Positions 35,027 to 45,727 of a stretch of 64,000 bases of DNA are shown one piece after another. Position numbers and translations under genes: made by a program. The notes under the pieces were generated by a model, which was given only the letters and a program-made list of their open reading frames with translations, had not been told where the DNA came from and did not search any database. How positions within the stretch are numbered: position 1 is the first letter of the stretch; every line of letters starts with the position of its first letter. The DNA is from Jackrogersella multiformis (lineage: Eukaryota; Ascomycota; Sordariomycetes; Xylariales; Hypoxylaceae): NCBI GenBank assembly GCA_902806575.1, contig CADCXD010000019.1, positions 372,001 through 436,000 of the forward strand. The letters run 5' to 3'.

Positions 35027-36698
35027 ATGTTACTACCTAAAGACAACCTCGGAAAACAAGCAACAATGGGGCCAAAAGCATTGAAGCCAAGGACAGACCC
35101 ATACTTGAGGTTGCTTTGTCGATTTTATGAACCCTTAATATTGTTAGAAGCTCTTGGTAAAACGCGAGGAACGCATACCTCAGAACCTCGACATGCATCT
35201 GAGACTCAATTCAAACGCAGAAGACTGCTTAGAAACCTTTCGTACCTCTGCGATTACAACAAGGGTGGAGATACGACTTCATCTATTGGTCTCGAAGAAA
35301 ATGATCAATGCTTCGTCTTCTGGGTCGCTTCGAATGTAAGCGGTACAATCAAAATTGGAGAATTTCTAAGGTCTTCTCTATCTGATATACATCGGATTAT
35401 CAACCTCGAAAAACATGAAAGTGAAAATTCCGAGAATGAATTCGTTCGCAAATGTATCAAGTTCGCTGAACCCAGGGTGAAAAAGGAAACCAAATTGTTG
35501 TCAAGAGCGGTGGAGAATTGGAAGAGGAAACTCAACAAAGCTAAGCTGGAAGATGGTCAGTCTTCACTATAATATAAGTGAGCCAGCTGCTAAAGATTCT
35601 AGACACCAAGCTCGCATCATGGTTGAGCCAATTTACATCAACGAACGCTGGATCGAGTGCAGATATATGTATCCGTGCCTATAACCAGCGAAAGTCGCCA
35701 GAAATGCAGTTACTAAAGGACAGAATTAGTACAAGCAACGGACACACAAGTCTCGCCGATATATGCCACTATTTCGGTCGTTTAGTTCACCATGTCCGGG
35801 CATCAAAAGAAGCGATCAAGGATTCAATGATACTACATCATTTATTTGACGTGTATAAGGTCTGCTTCATTAAACCGGTATCGAGTAACAAACGACCTGA
35901 GGTTGACTCTCTCACGGTACTCGACAGTATGCTAGGACGGATGTTACCTGCCAAAGACCCGAACTTGAAGGCGTATAAGGAGTCTTTGACAGATTTGGAT
36001 CAGAAGTTCAGAATCACCGAGAGAGTTCGCCAATCATACGATAACCCAAATTTCAAGCCACGCGTTCATGCCGAGATCCAAGTTTTGGAACATTTCTACA
36101 AGAATCAACTCGAGTTCATTGACAACGACCGCTACATTGGTTGCAGTAAGCCAGCCTGTTATTGTTGCCATCTTTACTTTCGGTATCATCGATCCAAGCC
36201 GGTGGAACCTATGTCACACCAGAAGATATATCTGAACTGGGGACTACCAGATTTACTCGACGGAGCTAAGGATCCGGAATACATCAAACAACGAGACTTG
36301 ATCAATAGAATGGTAGAGATAATTAGGCACGATGCTCTCAAGCAGATCGAAAGCAAGACAGGGCCACTTCAGAGGCATGCCGATTCGCTGACAGGAATTA
36401 CCGACTTAACGGCAGCACAAATTTTAAGTGTAGGACATCCCAGAGAGAGATCTCTCGACAGGCAATCAACGATTTTGGAGATGGGTGCGTTTCGCTACTT
36501 CCAGAGTCTATTACATATCTCGGGCTAATATTATTAGAATCTGATCTATCGGATACCTCCTCTATCATGGAGTTGCAGCCATACACCCATGAAGAATCGA
36601 GCGATTCGTCCCTTCATTCAACTAATAAGCTTGATGAGACGACGCGTAGGTCGGATTCGGATTCGGATTCAGATTCTCATGGGGGAGCCGCACTGTAG
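35027..36698 (+). CDS. OTT_1508-type cytidine-deaminase-like protein, possible frame break
   Basis: The N-terminal exon runs from ATG 35027 to about 35555 and contains LLRNLSYLCDYNKGGDTT and CFVFWVASN, recurrent in this fungal family. The middle exon, in another frame from about 35579 to 36484, has the zinc-deaminase core: HAEIQVLEHF, then CSKPACYCCHLYFRYH. An intron at 36485-36537 (GTGCGT, CTAAT branch, TTAG) adds an acidic tail ending SDSDSDSDSHGGAAL and stop at 36696-36698. The first join is unclear: GTCAGT at 35556 and AAG at 35578 restore the frame but leave only 23 nt, too short for a normal intron. A small indel is as likely. The family is predicted to deaminate nucleic-acid bases; targets are unknown. 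Confidence 0.7.
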
Positions 36699-36862
36699 TG
36701 TTTTGAAACTATACTTTTGCTCGGAGTTGTCTTTGGTCAAGACCTACATGGATAATTAATGAATACACTATCGCGATTCAGGGGTTCTTGTATCAAGTCG
36801 AATTATTATATGGATTTATGTGCCGATGACATTTACAATAATAAGAGTGATTATGTAAGTAA

Positions 36863-36882
36863 GGGGTTAGGGTTAGGGTTAG
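36863..36882 (+). repeat. Interstitial telomere-like repeat (TTAGGG)n
   Basis: Three uninterrupted units: GGGG followed by TTAGGG, TTAGGG, TTAG. TTAGGG is the telomere unit of most filamentous fungi. Confidence 0.8.
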
Positions 36883-36916
36883 ATATATCAAGGGAATATG
36901 CTGTATAAACCTATCT

Positions 36917-36930
36917 CCAACCCTAACCCT
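36917..36930 (-). repeat. Interstitial telomere-like repeat, opposite orientation
   Basis: CCAACCCTAACCCT, the same repeat as 36863-36882 but inverted, 34 bp further on. Confidence 0.7.
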
Positions 36931-37040
36931 GATGTCAAGAGATGCCAGGACCTCTTCGAAGTAAGATGCAAGCCAGTTACCTACCTAGGTACTATTAAAA
37001 AGGGGTAAACCATACCGAGGATAAAGCTTTTCAGTTCCGA

Positions 37041-37577
37041 AAATTGCTAGTGGAGCTTCAAAGAGAGGAGAAAGAGGTACAGAGGCAAGATAGGTTAAAA
37101 AAAAATAAAGGAGTAAGCGAATTGGAGTGACAAGTGGAAGATGCCCGCAAAAGAGTCCAAGTACTTAAGAGAATATGAGGACAAGAAACAGAATCGGCAT
37201 CCAAAAAGCCTCGAATGACATCTGTAAATCTAGAAACGCAGCGACAAGCCTCCTCGAAAACGGTCGATAACTCCATCCCTTCGATATCCGAAACCACGAC
37301 TAGCCTTACTCGTGACTATCATTGTCAGCTTCCCTCGAATGATTTTCGTCCCCCCTGTGGAGATGTACTTGCTAGCAACAGCCATCGTTATCCTGTGGTA
37401 GACATGCTGATCGCTGGTCATATTAGAAGACCTGAGAGGTTGGACTGCTACACAGATCTGGATGGGCGTGCAACTTTAACAGGCCCGGACTCACTCGACG
37501 ACATGGATATATATGAGTTAGGCCATCTGGAAAAGGATACGACACCCGCTGGGCAGTTCTATGACCTACCTAGGTAG
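37041..37577 (+). pseudogene. Coiled-coil protein relic with two in-frame TGA codons
   Basis: A single frame can be followed from about 37000 to the stop before 37578. It reads a charged helix (FRKLLVELQREEKEVQRQDRL), then SELE-stop-QVEDARKRVQVLKRI-stop-GQETESASKKPR, and then continues from an internal ATG at 37215 for 120 codons without a recognisable domain. Both TGA codons lie where Arg (CGA) would suit the heptad pattern, so C-to-T mutation is the simplest explanation. No upstream start codon is visible in this frame. The 37215-37577 part could be expressed alone. Identity is unknown. Confidence 0.4.
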
Positions 37578-38491
37578 GTATGCGGATGAAATTCCATTCG
37601 TTCGAAAGACATATCAGTCTCAAGTACTCAAACTATCAGGTAGTTGGTGAGTTGGTGTCTGGGTCCAACCGAAGTCCTACAACCATGACATCCATTGCCA
37701 CACAGGTACCTGGCCATGGCCGACTCGAATAACGGTGTATTTTAGCAGTCTGATCGCGCTTTTATCGTCAAGGTTATGCGCCCTTCAGCTGCCCTTGCGC
37801 ATCTTTGTTTTAAAGGAAGGCAACTGCAATTACGCTTAATGAGGTGATGATGAGGGTATTTAGGTGAGAGGTTAATGCTAACTACCTTAGGTATGTAGGG
37901 AGGTAGAATGTTACTGTATAGATGCATTTGAAAGTAGTACTTACTGAACTATAAGAGAGTTGTCCTAAGGAAGCTTTAACCTACCTAAGGTTAGGTACCT
38001 AGGTAGATGAAGATATTCGTGTTTACCTAACGTTACTACCAGGTACCTACCTAGGTAGGCAGGCAGGTTGTACCGAGATTATAATAAAACCTAGGTGCCC
38101 ACGTTAATACCTAAGAGGTACACAGGCAGTAACCCTGGAGTTCGGTGAGGGGTGTTACCGGGGTGCCTACTACCTGGTAACTAGCCCACTGTACGACGTG
38201 GAGTTCCAAGGTTAACATTTGTGAATATATATGCGTCTCTACAATAGTAAAAGTGCACGACTGTTAATTGTTCAACCGGTGCACTTTCTGAACGAAAAAC
38301 ATAAGAATTTAATTTCTTTCTGAGGCGCATCAGAATTATCAATTTCTCAAGTCTACTTCCTATTACCAAGAACTCTCCATTCGAGTCTCATACAACCTTT
38401 TACCGACGAGTCTGCAGTCTGCACTGACTTATTATCATCATACTTTTTCCCTGCAGACTGACAAAGATACGAACAATAGCGCGTTAACACG
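37578..38491. other. Gene-free spacer with palindrome clusters
   Basis: No gene seen. Dense CCTAGGTA/TACCTAGG motifs at 37979-38007 and 38040-38062. Confidence 0.4.
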
Positions 38492-39052
38492 ATGGCGCCT
38501 AACGCATCTCCGAGCAAAGCAATTCAGCTGTCCGCCCGAGATTTGGAGATCCTATCGAAGGCTTGGATGTGTTTTGAGGAGCCGCCCAGGGTAAATCCAA
38601 AACCGTGTTTCATATATGGACATATTCTATTTACTAAATATTATTTACTACCTATATAAGTAGCTAACCAAATCACTTAGATCAACTGGACGAAGCTTGC
38701 TGAGATTGCATCTTTCAAGAATGCCAATTCGGCTCAGGCTTGTTTCCAGCCAATCAAGAAGAAGCTAATGGCAGCTTCCAGCAAATTGCCTACGGTGGAA
38801 TCTGGAACGAAATCCAAAGAGGCAGCACCCGTCTCGGCTATTAAGAGCTCCGGTAAGCTGGGCAAGCGCAAGGCCAGCAGCCAGACGGGTCCTAGCAAGA
38901 AGCTTAAGTTATCCGGCAAGAGGTTTTCTAGTGTTGAGGAGGACGACGACGAGGATGCTATCAAAGCTAAGATCAAGGCCGACATCAAGAAGGAGGAGGA
39001 GGAGGAATTTGACTATGAGGAGTTCGACCATGATGATAGCGATGAGGCATAG
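38492..39052 (+). CDS. Small Myb/SANT-like nuclear protein
   Basis: Model: join(38492..38590, 38681..39052), 156 aa. The 90-nt intron (GTAAAT, GCTAAC branch, CTTAG) joins AWMCFEEPPR to INWTKLAEIASFKNANSAQACFQPIKKKL. Residues of about 14-60 form a short Myb/SANT-like helix-turn-helix with spaced Trp residues, seen in many small fungal proteins. A Lys/Ser-rich linker follows (KLGKRKASS and GPSKKLKLSGKR, candidate nuclear localisation signals). The tail is acidic (EEDDDEDAIKAKIKADIKKEEEEEFDYEEFDHDDSDEA). Chromatin or DNA association is inferred. Confidence 0.8.
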
Positions 39053-40272
39053 AGACTCACAAGGGGTTTTTTTATTTTAATACTACCACAGCGAGTCATC
39101 CGTTAGGCACTCCACGGTAGTAATACCTAATAACTGATCGCGTCTGCCTTGCCTACCTAGGTATCTTTTTGCCTTGTTTATTGACTCGTGATAGACTCGT
39201 GATTCAAGTTGTCAAAGACATTGGATAGTTGGAACGATGCCTAATACCCCTATAGATAATTACCATAGGCTGTTAGGTACCTAGGTAGGCACCTAATAGG
39301 TAATTACAGCGGGTATCTACCTAGGTACCTAAGGTACTGGCACAGCCATTTGTACTTGTACATCTGTGGCATGTCTACCTAGATACTTGCCTAAGGTACC
39401 TGTACCTAGGTTACATAGGTCTTCTCCAACTGTCCACTGCGTCTGGGCGGGGTTTACACTACACTAGATCTCACATGTGCAGTTTCGGCGGGGTGCAGAT
39501 GGATGGCTGCGCAGGTGTTGGCTTGGCTTGGCTGCTTGAAAGCTAAAATTCTTTTCGGTCCTCTCCATGATTAGTTCCTTCCCCCATTGAGACGATAACA
39601 TTAAAGATCCATTGATAAGATGTTCTTCCCGGGCTTCTCTTTGAAGTCCTCCTCCGTGCCTTCCTTGTTCAACACCATACCCATAAGAAGTGAAATGGGA
39701 AGTTACTACATGGCTACAGTCGCTTCATCTCGAAGAGGTTCCATTCTAATGGGACCATTCCCCCGCCGCCCTCCACTTTTATCTGACAGACCCTTGGTAC
39801 AGTAGGTACCAGGTGACTTGGGGTCGGGTCATTCCTCTGTTTCGCAACCAATTAAGTGAATGCCATTTTTTTTCTTCTCTGCTTCATCTTGCTTCATCTT
39901 GCATACTTACCTACATAATACCGTAGGTACCTATCTTGAATTTCTAAACTTATACGCTACACGATACTTGTAGGCTATTCTGCCTTGTTCAAATATACAC
40001 TTCATTACTTTGTCGTCAACTCTGTCGTCAACCTGTTCATTCTCTCAGTTAATTGACCTCAATTCGGTACCTTAGGTACCTTAGGTACTCACTCTTTACC
40101 TACCTACATAGTACTTTGCACTGTAGAAATATTGACGGCTGGCTTCCGAATGGAATCTAAGCCTTCCTCATCTTCACACGGCTTCAGGGTGGCAAGGAAC
40201 TTCAAGCAATAACCGACTGCCGGTCTCTTCGTCCTTGATTCGATTTTAAATCGCATCGCAAACGTCTGCAGG
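39053..40272. other. Gene-free spacer, palindrome-rich
   Basis: No gene seen; the ORF at 39620-39805 lacks coding character. CCTAGGTA clusters at 39150-39160, 39271-39290, 39318-39335 and 39390-39412. GGTACCTTAGGTACCTTAGGTAC at 40068-40089 is close to the SulP gene start. Confidence 0.45.
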
Positions 40273-42747
40273 ATGTCGTCCTCGCGACCTCCTTCCATCA
40301 CCACTAGCTCTCGACCCTATCACGATCATGCTCCATTAACCCCAAGTGGTCTTCGTCAGAGCCGTACTGTTTCATCATCCTCGACGAGTGACGATATGCC
40401 TGGGGACCCTGCCGGTCCTAGTACGCGGCATGATCTTTCTATTGACGAGACTACCGAAACCACCTCCTTACTGCACCACGAACACGAACACGTACACGAT
40501 GGCCCTTGCGACCACGGCACATTTTCCCCTCGCGTATCCAGCCCGCCGCCCAGAGCTGGCATTTTCGATGCTGAGATAGGGTCGGTAGCGGATTCTGATG
40601 GCTCTGGCTCTGCGCCATCCAGTGAGACACAGCTCAAGGGGAATTGGAAGAAGACCTTTTCCAACAAGGTGAAGAGCAAGAAGATGACGGACTCGAGTAC
40701 CCTGGCACATCAACACGGTGTCGAGGATTCGTGGGGGATGTACCTATCTTACTACGTGCCGTTCCTTATATGGATTAAGCAGTACAGATGGTCATGGTTA
40801 AAAGGCGACTTTACGGCTGCTGTTACTATTGCCTCTATGTACCTCCCCATGGCGCTGTCGTATGCCGACAATCTGGCACATGTTCCTCCAATCAACGGCT
40901 TATATGCTTTCGCCATCAATCCCTTCGTGTACGCGCTATTGGGAAGTTGCCCGCTCATGGTGGTTGGACCCGAGGCGGCTGGTTCCCTGCTCATCGGATC
41001 TATTGTTAAGAGTAGCATCGACCTCGGACGAGGTGAAGACGACAATGCCGAATTGCAGGCGAAAGTGGCCGGCGTGGCTGTTGGCATAGCTGGTGCTACT
41101 GTTTTTCTCATGGGCGTCTTCCGCCTGGGCTTCCTCGACAGTGTTTTGAGCCGACCCTTCCTGCGCGGCTTCATTTCTGCCATTGGCGTCGTCATCTTCA
41201 TCGACCAGTTGATTCCCGTCTTAGGACTCATTCGAGCCGCAAAAACTGCAGAGGGCATTGCTCACGGCAGCACCGTACAGAAGCTCAATTTCGTTCTGAC
41301 ACACCTTGGTGAGAGACATAAGCTTACTGCTATGGTTGGTATCGTGGGGTTCGTCGTCATTATGGTACTCCGGTTAGTGCAAAAATCTATCATCCCTAAA
41401 ACATGGCTTATTTTTTGGTGTACAGAGAAATCAAGCGGCGATTGCAGCCCCGATACCCAGGAGTAGCATACTTCCCTGACCGACTCATTGTGGTTGTACT
41501 CTCTGCGGTCCTAGCATGGTCTTTGGGCTGGGAACAGGATGGTGTTCCAGTACTGGGCAAAATTGAAGCAGCCTCTGGACATATCTTCACATTTCGCAAC
41601 CCATTCCAGTTGTCACACATGACCCATTTTCGAGATGCAATGGGAACATCGTTTTTGATTGGTATGCTAGGTTTCTTCGAGTCTTCAGTCGCTGCCAAGA
41701 GCCTAGGCGGCGAAGAAGTAATCGAAGGGATGCAGTTAAGTCCCAATCGGGAACTTGTGGCACTTGGAACAGCTAACCTCGTCGGTGCTTGCTTCATGGC
41801 CATTCCGGCCTTTGGCGGATACGGTCGAAGCAAGGTGAATAAGAGCACGGGTGGGAAGAGTCCGATGAGCTCTATCATGCTTAGTGCTATTACCGTCATA
41901 TGCATTCTGTTCCTTTTGCCGTGGTTCTACTACCTTCCCGTATGTGATACTTATCTAATATCTCCAGAGCCATTCGCTCTTCAATCTCGGAAATCGAAAA
42001 CTAACCAAAGAGTAGAAACCGATCCTATCCGCTCTGATCATGGCAGTCGCCTGGTCTCTAATCGAAGAAGCGCCACATGATGTATCCTTCTTCGTGAAGA
42101 TCAAGGGCTGGACTGAGCTATCCCTCATGGCTGTCATTTTAGCCGTCACGGTTTTCTTCTCTCTCAATCTAGGTATCGCGATCGGCATAGGTTTATCGCT
42201 TCTGCAAGTTATCCGTCACGCAACACGACCTCGTATCCAAATTCTAGGGAGGATTCCTAACAGCGATCGTTTCGCCAATGCCGAAGAGCATCCCGAGAAC
42301 CTCGAGTTTGTCGAAGGCTGCTTGATTGTTAAGATACCTGAGCCTTTGACTTTCGCAAACACGGGCGAGTTGAAGAACAGATTACGCCGGCTTGAGTTAT
42401 ACGGCACCGCCAATGCGCACCCAGCTTTACCACGTCTACGCCCCCAGGCCAGTAATAAGAACGTCATTTTCGACATCCACGGCGTGACGTCAATGGACGG
42501 CTCCGGTACCCAAGTACTCGAGGAAATTGTGCGTAATTATCGCGACCGGGGCGTCAGGGTGTTCTTTAGCCGGCCCGTCAGTCGAGATAACAAGGTCTGG
42601 CAGCTGTTGGAGCGGAGCGGCATCGTCGAACTCGTTGGGGGGAGACACCGATTCGTTGATGACGTCAAGGATGCACTACGCATGACGGAAGTAGAGGACT
42701 TCGAAGAGACCGGAGCTTGCGCAGCGGCTAGCGACGAACTCACCTAG
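40273..42747 (+). CDS. SulP/SLC26 anion (sulfate-type) transporter with STAS domain
   Basis: Model: join(40273..41372, 41426..41939, 42016..42747), 781 aa. Introns of 53 and 76 nt restore VLREIKRRLQPRYPG and YYLPKPILSALIMAVAWSL. The long N-terminal cytosolic tail is Ser-rich and has a His cluster (LLHHEHEHVHDGPCDH). The transport core carries SulP blocks: YVPFLIWIKQYRWSWLKGDFTAAVTIASMYLPMALSYADNLAHVPPINGLYA, VGPEAAGSLLIG and FFESSVAAKSLGGEE. A C-terminal STAS domain (about 630-765) has the conserved FDIHGVTSMDGSGTQVLEEI. Members exchange sulfate or related anions; this subgroup (yeast YPR003C-like) is often vacuolar or internal rather than the plasma-membrane sulfate permease. Intact. Confidence 0.92.
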
Positions 42748-45125
42748 ATGGACAATCGCATATTATCGGCAATCGCTAACACTACAACGAGAAAGGCAAT
42801 GATAATGTTGATACGGGGAATAGGGATTGTTAACGATGGTCCTCGTTCATTCTGTCAAAGCCGCCCTAGAAGCGACCGCTACCTGGACTACTCAGTATCC
42901 CCCGTCTTTCTCTCCGTACGCTAATGAGGGATGCCACTGACTATTTGATATCTGCGGCGTATTCGTCAATCTAGCTGTTGTCAGATCCTAAATTGGGATA
43001 ATGTGTTTTTGGCGATACAAGCATAGCATAGCACTAGGCGCATCAAAATGGCATTTGGAGCACTCAGATTCATAGAAATAGCATAGTTAGATTCCTGTTT
43101 GATCTTTTCATCTTTGCGTTTGGGGTGCCTATGAGTGACCAGGCGTGATTCTCGAATATGAAAACGCTGATAAAATCGATAGGCTCCGGATATTGAGAAA
43201 TATATTCCAGCCAGTCCCTCGTTAATGACAGGTTGCTAATTCCGCCCCAATGGTCACAGTAACAGGATCACAGTACACAGCCGCAGAATCGCGCCGTTGT
43301 ATACGATATATGTTCCAATGCATTCCAAAGGCAAAACTGTGCTCACAGCCGCGGAAGACGTAACCCTCCATAGAGTGTCATCGTCCTCATCGCACTTCTA
43401 CGCCCCCTCAATAGTCAGTTCGTCCCGGCTCCAGTCAAACTTGAACCGTCACCGGATACGCCTCACGGTTGCTAACCTGATTAGACACGGTCACCGCGCG
43501 TCCGGATCGACCAGCGCCGGATTATCCGCAAAGGTGACCACGGGATCGCAGACAACATAGCAGTTAGTCAAATGAAGAAAATTCACCTGCCTAGACTTTT
43601 AGAGTGTTTTTCTTCAAACAATAATAGTGGAAATGAATCTCGGAACAAGATGAGGTCCGAGTACGATTGTACGGGTCATGATCGTGGCTGAGTCCAATAT
43701 TAGCCCGTTCCCACAGAGAGTGCGATTTGCGGTGATTACACCCGATTATTTACAACCATACCATTGCGCAGGAAATGAACTAAAATCTGATTCTATACAT
43801 GCCTCGGGTCGCGAGATGCACCCTAGGTTTACAACTCGGGTTTTTGGCAGACGAGTTTTTTGAAGCTTGTGAAGTCGCCAGATCCTAGTCAGATTTCTCG
43901 CTGTCTGCCCTTCCACCAAGTCTGCCTTATTATGCGGAGAATCCGATCTGGGCATTCAAGCACAGAACTAAAAGTTCACAGCCATCGTACACGTAGGAGA
44001 TCATACACTAAAGTGATACACGAATCTAGAACAGACAATTATTGACTCGGTTTATGTTTTACACATTTTGGAACAGCCTGTATTGGAAGCATATCCCGAA
44101 AACGATTATTCGTATTAATGGCTCCTTTTAGAAGACTGCGCCATGTTTATCTAAGTACTTTAGATTCGCTCATGGGATATAAGCTACTGTTGAACATTAA
44201 GCCGTATTGTCTCGAAGGTAGATATCGCATTTTCTTTGTGGCCATAGCCTAGAAAAAAAAATCTATGGCATTGCAAGTTCGTAGACAAGGTATGTTCGAA
44301 GCTCAAGAATCTACCTAAGTTATGATAAATTAGTTTATTACCCCTGAGTTGATTTCCACTGCTTACTAAGCAATAAATATCGACTATTCAGTACTTGAAC
44401 GGGCACAAATGGATTCAAGACAAAGTACCTAATAGTAAGCCTTTTGGGAGGCAAAGTGAAATTTCATAATCGATGTGATAATATGAGTATGATTTTCCGT
44501 GCATCCACACTTCAACTGTAATCCGAAAATTTCATGTTCCGCCTTACTATAACCTATGATCAAGCACGAAAGAAATCTGCCTTTGGGTTAACATAATACA
44601 GGCATGATTCACCAGGTTTTGTGAAGCTATCTTCGGTATTGAATGCAGCATATTGCCTGCAATTCCTGCATCTTGGGACGAGCATAGCCACGCCAGATGC
44701 GACTCTAGTGTTACATACCGCCATGTTACATAACATGTTGTTTTCCATCTATCCTGTCTTCAGTGTCGTAAGAATGTTTTATTGAGAAGCTCAAGTCCTA
44801 CTATAGTGTAAAAGTTGCAACACTTTATAAAGATCTAGTTTATATTCAGCGATTTATCCGCCTACGCCCCCTTTTCCGGCAGGTGGAGGTTTGCTGGCTA
44901 CGTTCTGTCTAATGTTGAGGCGAACCCTAACATGAGGTGCACAAATGGAAGCCAATTCACCAATGGAGATTTCATCGTATTATATTAAGTAGTAAACCCT
45001 TAAAAAGTAAGAATGTCCTAACCATAAGATTAAGACCCAACTCTACAGCCGCTTAACAAGCCCCAGTAGTTACCTAGATGTCACTTAATATGGACGTTCC
45101 CATTATATTACTTGGCCAGGTGTTC
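42748..45125. other. Gene-poor stretch with a possible coding relic
   Basis: No intact gene seen. On the minus strand at about 43260-43600 there are broken frames with protein-like composition (for example CYVVCDPVVTFADNPALVDPD, then AVTVSNQVSNREAYPVTVQV in a neighbouring frame). They may be remnants of a secreted beta-rich protein. The rest is AT-rich unique DNA. Confidence 0.35.
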
Positions 45126-45727
45126 TCACCAAAGAGGAGTTGGAACCACCGATACATCTAGGTCTTCTCCAGCCTGACTTGACCACACTACCCTCCTGGC
45201 TTTAAACTTTGGCGAGCTATCACATCTCCTATGTTTCGAGTCGTTAGCAGATATTGGTTTAAATGTGTAAGGTGTAACTTTGCTCACCACCTTGCGTTCG
45301 CTTTGCCAATATGGAATACGGTATTCATATTCTTCCATGTCCTAACCTCAACTTTGTACTTGATCCTCCATCTCGGGTTCTCAATCGGCTCTTCGTAGCC
45401 AACCTGGCAACTCCAAATCCCCCATGGCTTCTGACGCTCTTTAGACCAGAGACAGAAGTCGTTCCACAAGATTCGGAGATGCTCGTAGACTGCTAGAGCC
45501 CGATAAGCTATGTCAAGCAGCCAACTGTTAGACTGTCTCGTGAAGATTGCCGCCCAAATGCTACCAGCGATGGGTGGCAACAGCCAGCCTAGGACGGGTT
45601 GGTGAGCTTCTTGTTGCATATATGGACCAGCTCCCCGCTCACGCCATTCCTTAGGATCTACCATGAGCGGAGTCACCCCCATGCCCCAGTAGACTATGTC
45701 CCCATTCTTCACCAGCCTTTGAACCAT
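45126..45727 (-). CDS. Orphan two-exon gene, unknown function
   Basis: Model: complement(join(45126..45228, 45288..45727)), 180 aa. Two overlapping frames are reconciled by a good 59-nt intron: GTGAGC donor, CTGCTAAC branch, CATAG acceptor, giving HIGKANARWRCDSSPKF. The protein is Trp-rich, with a hydrophobic stretch LGWLLPPIAGSIWAAIF (about 47-63) and a charged, beta-like C-terminal part. The frame stays open for about 28 codons upstream of ATG 45727 without an ATG, so an upstream exon may exist. I recognise no family. The splice signals argue for a real, possibly recently decayed, gene. Confidence 0.45.

Larger units (their letters stand above)
36699..37040. other. Spacer with telomere-like repeats
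   Basis: No gene seen. See the two telomere-like tracts within it. Confidence 0.4.

Noticed and set aside
35510..35586. 77-nt intron as explanation for the deaminase frame change
   Set aside because: The donor GTGGAG is poor and it would remove VENWKRKLNKAKLEDG, which looks like genuine family sequence.
39620..39805. 61-aa ORF upstream of the SulP gene
   Set aside because: Short, low complexity, no signal peptide or homology I recognise, and set in a palindrome-rich spacer.
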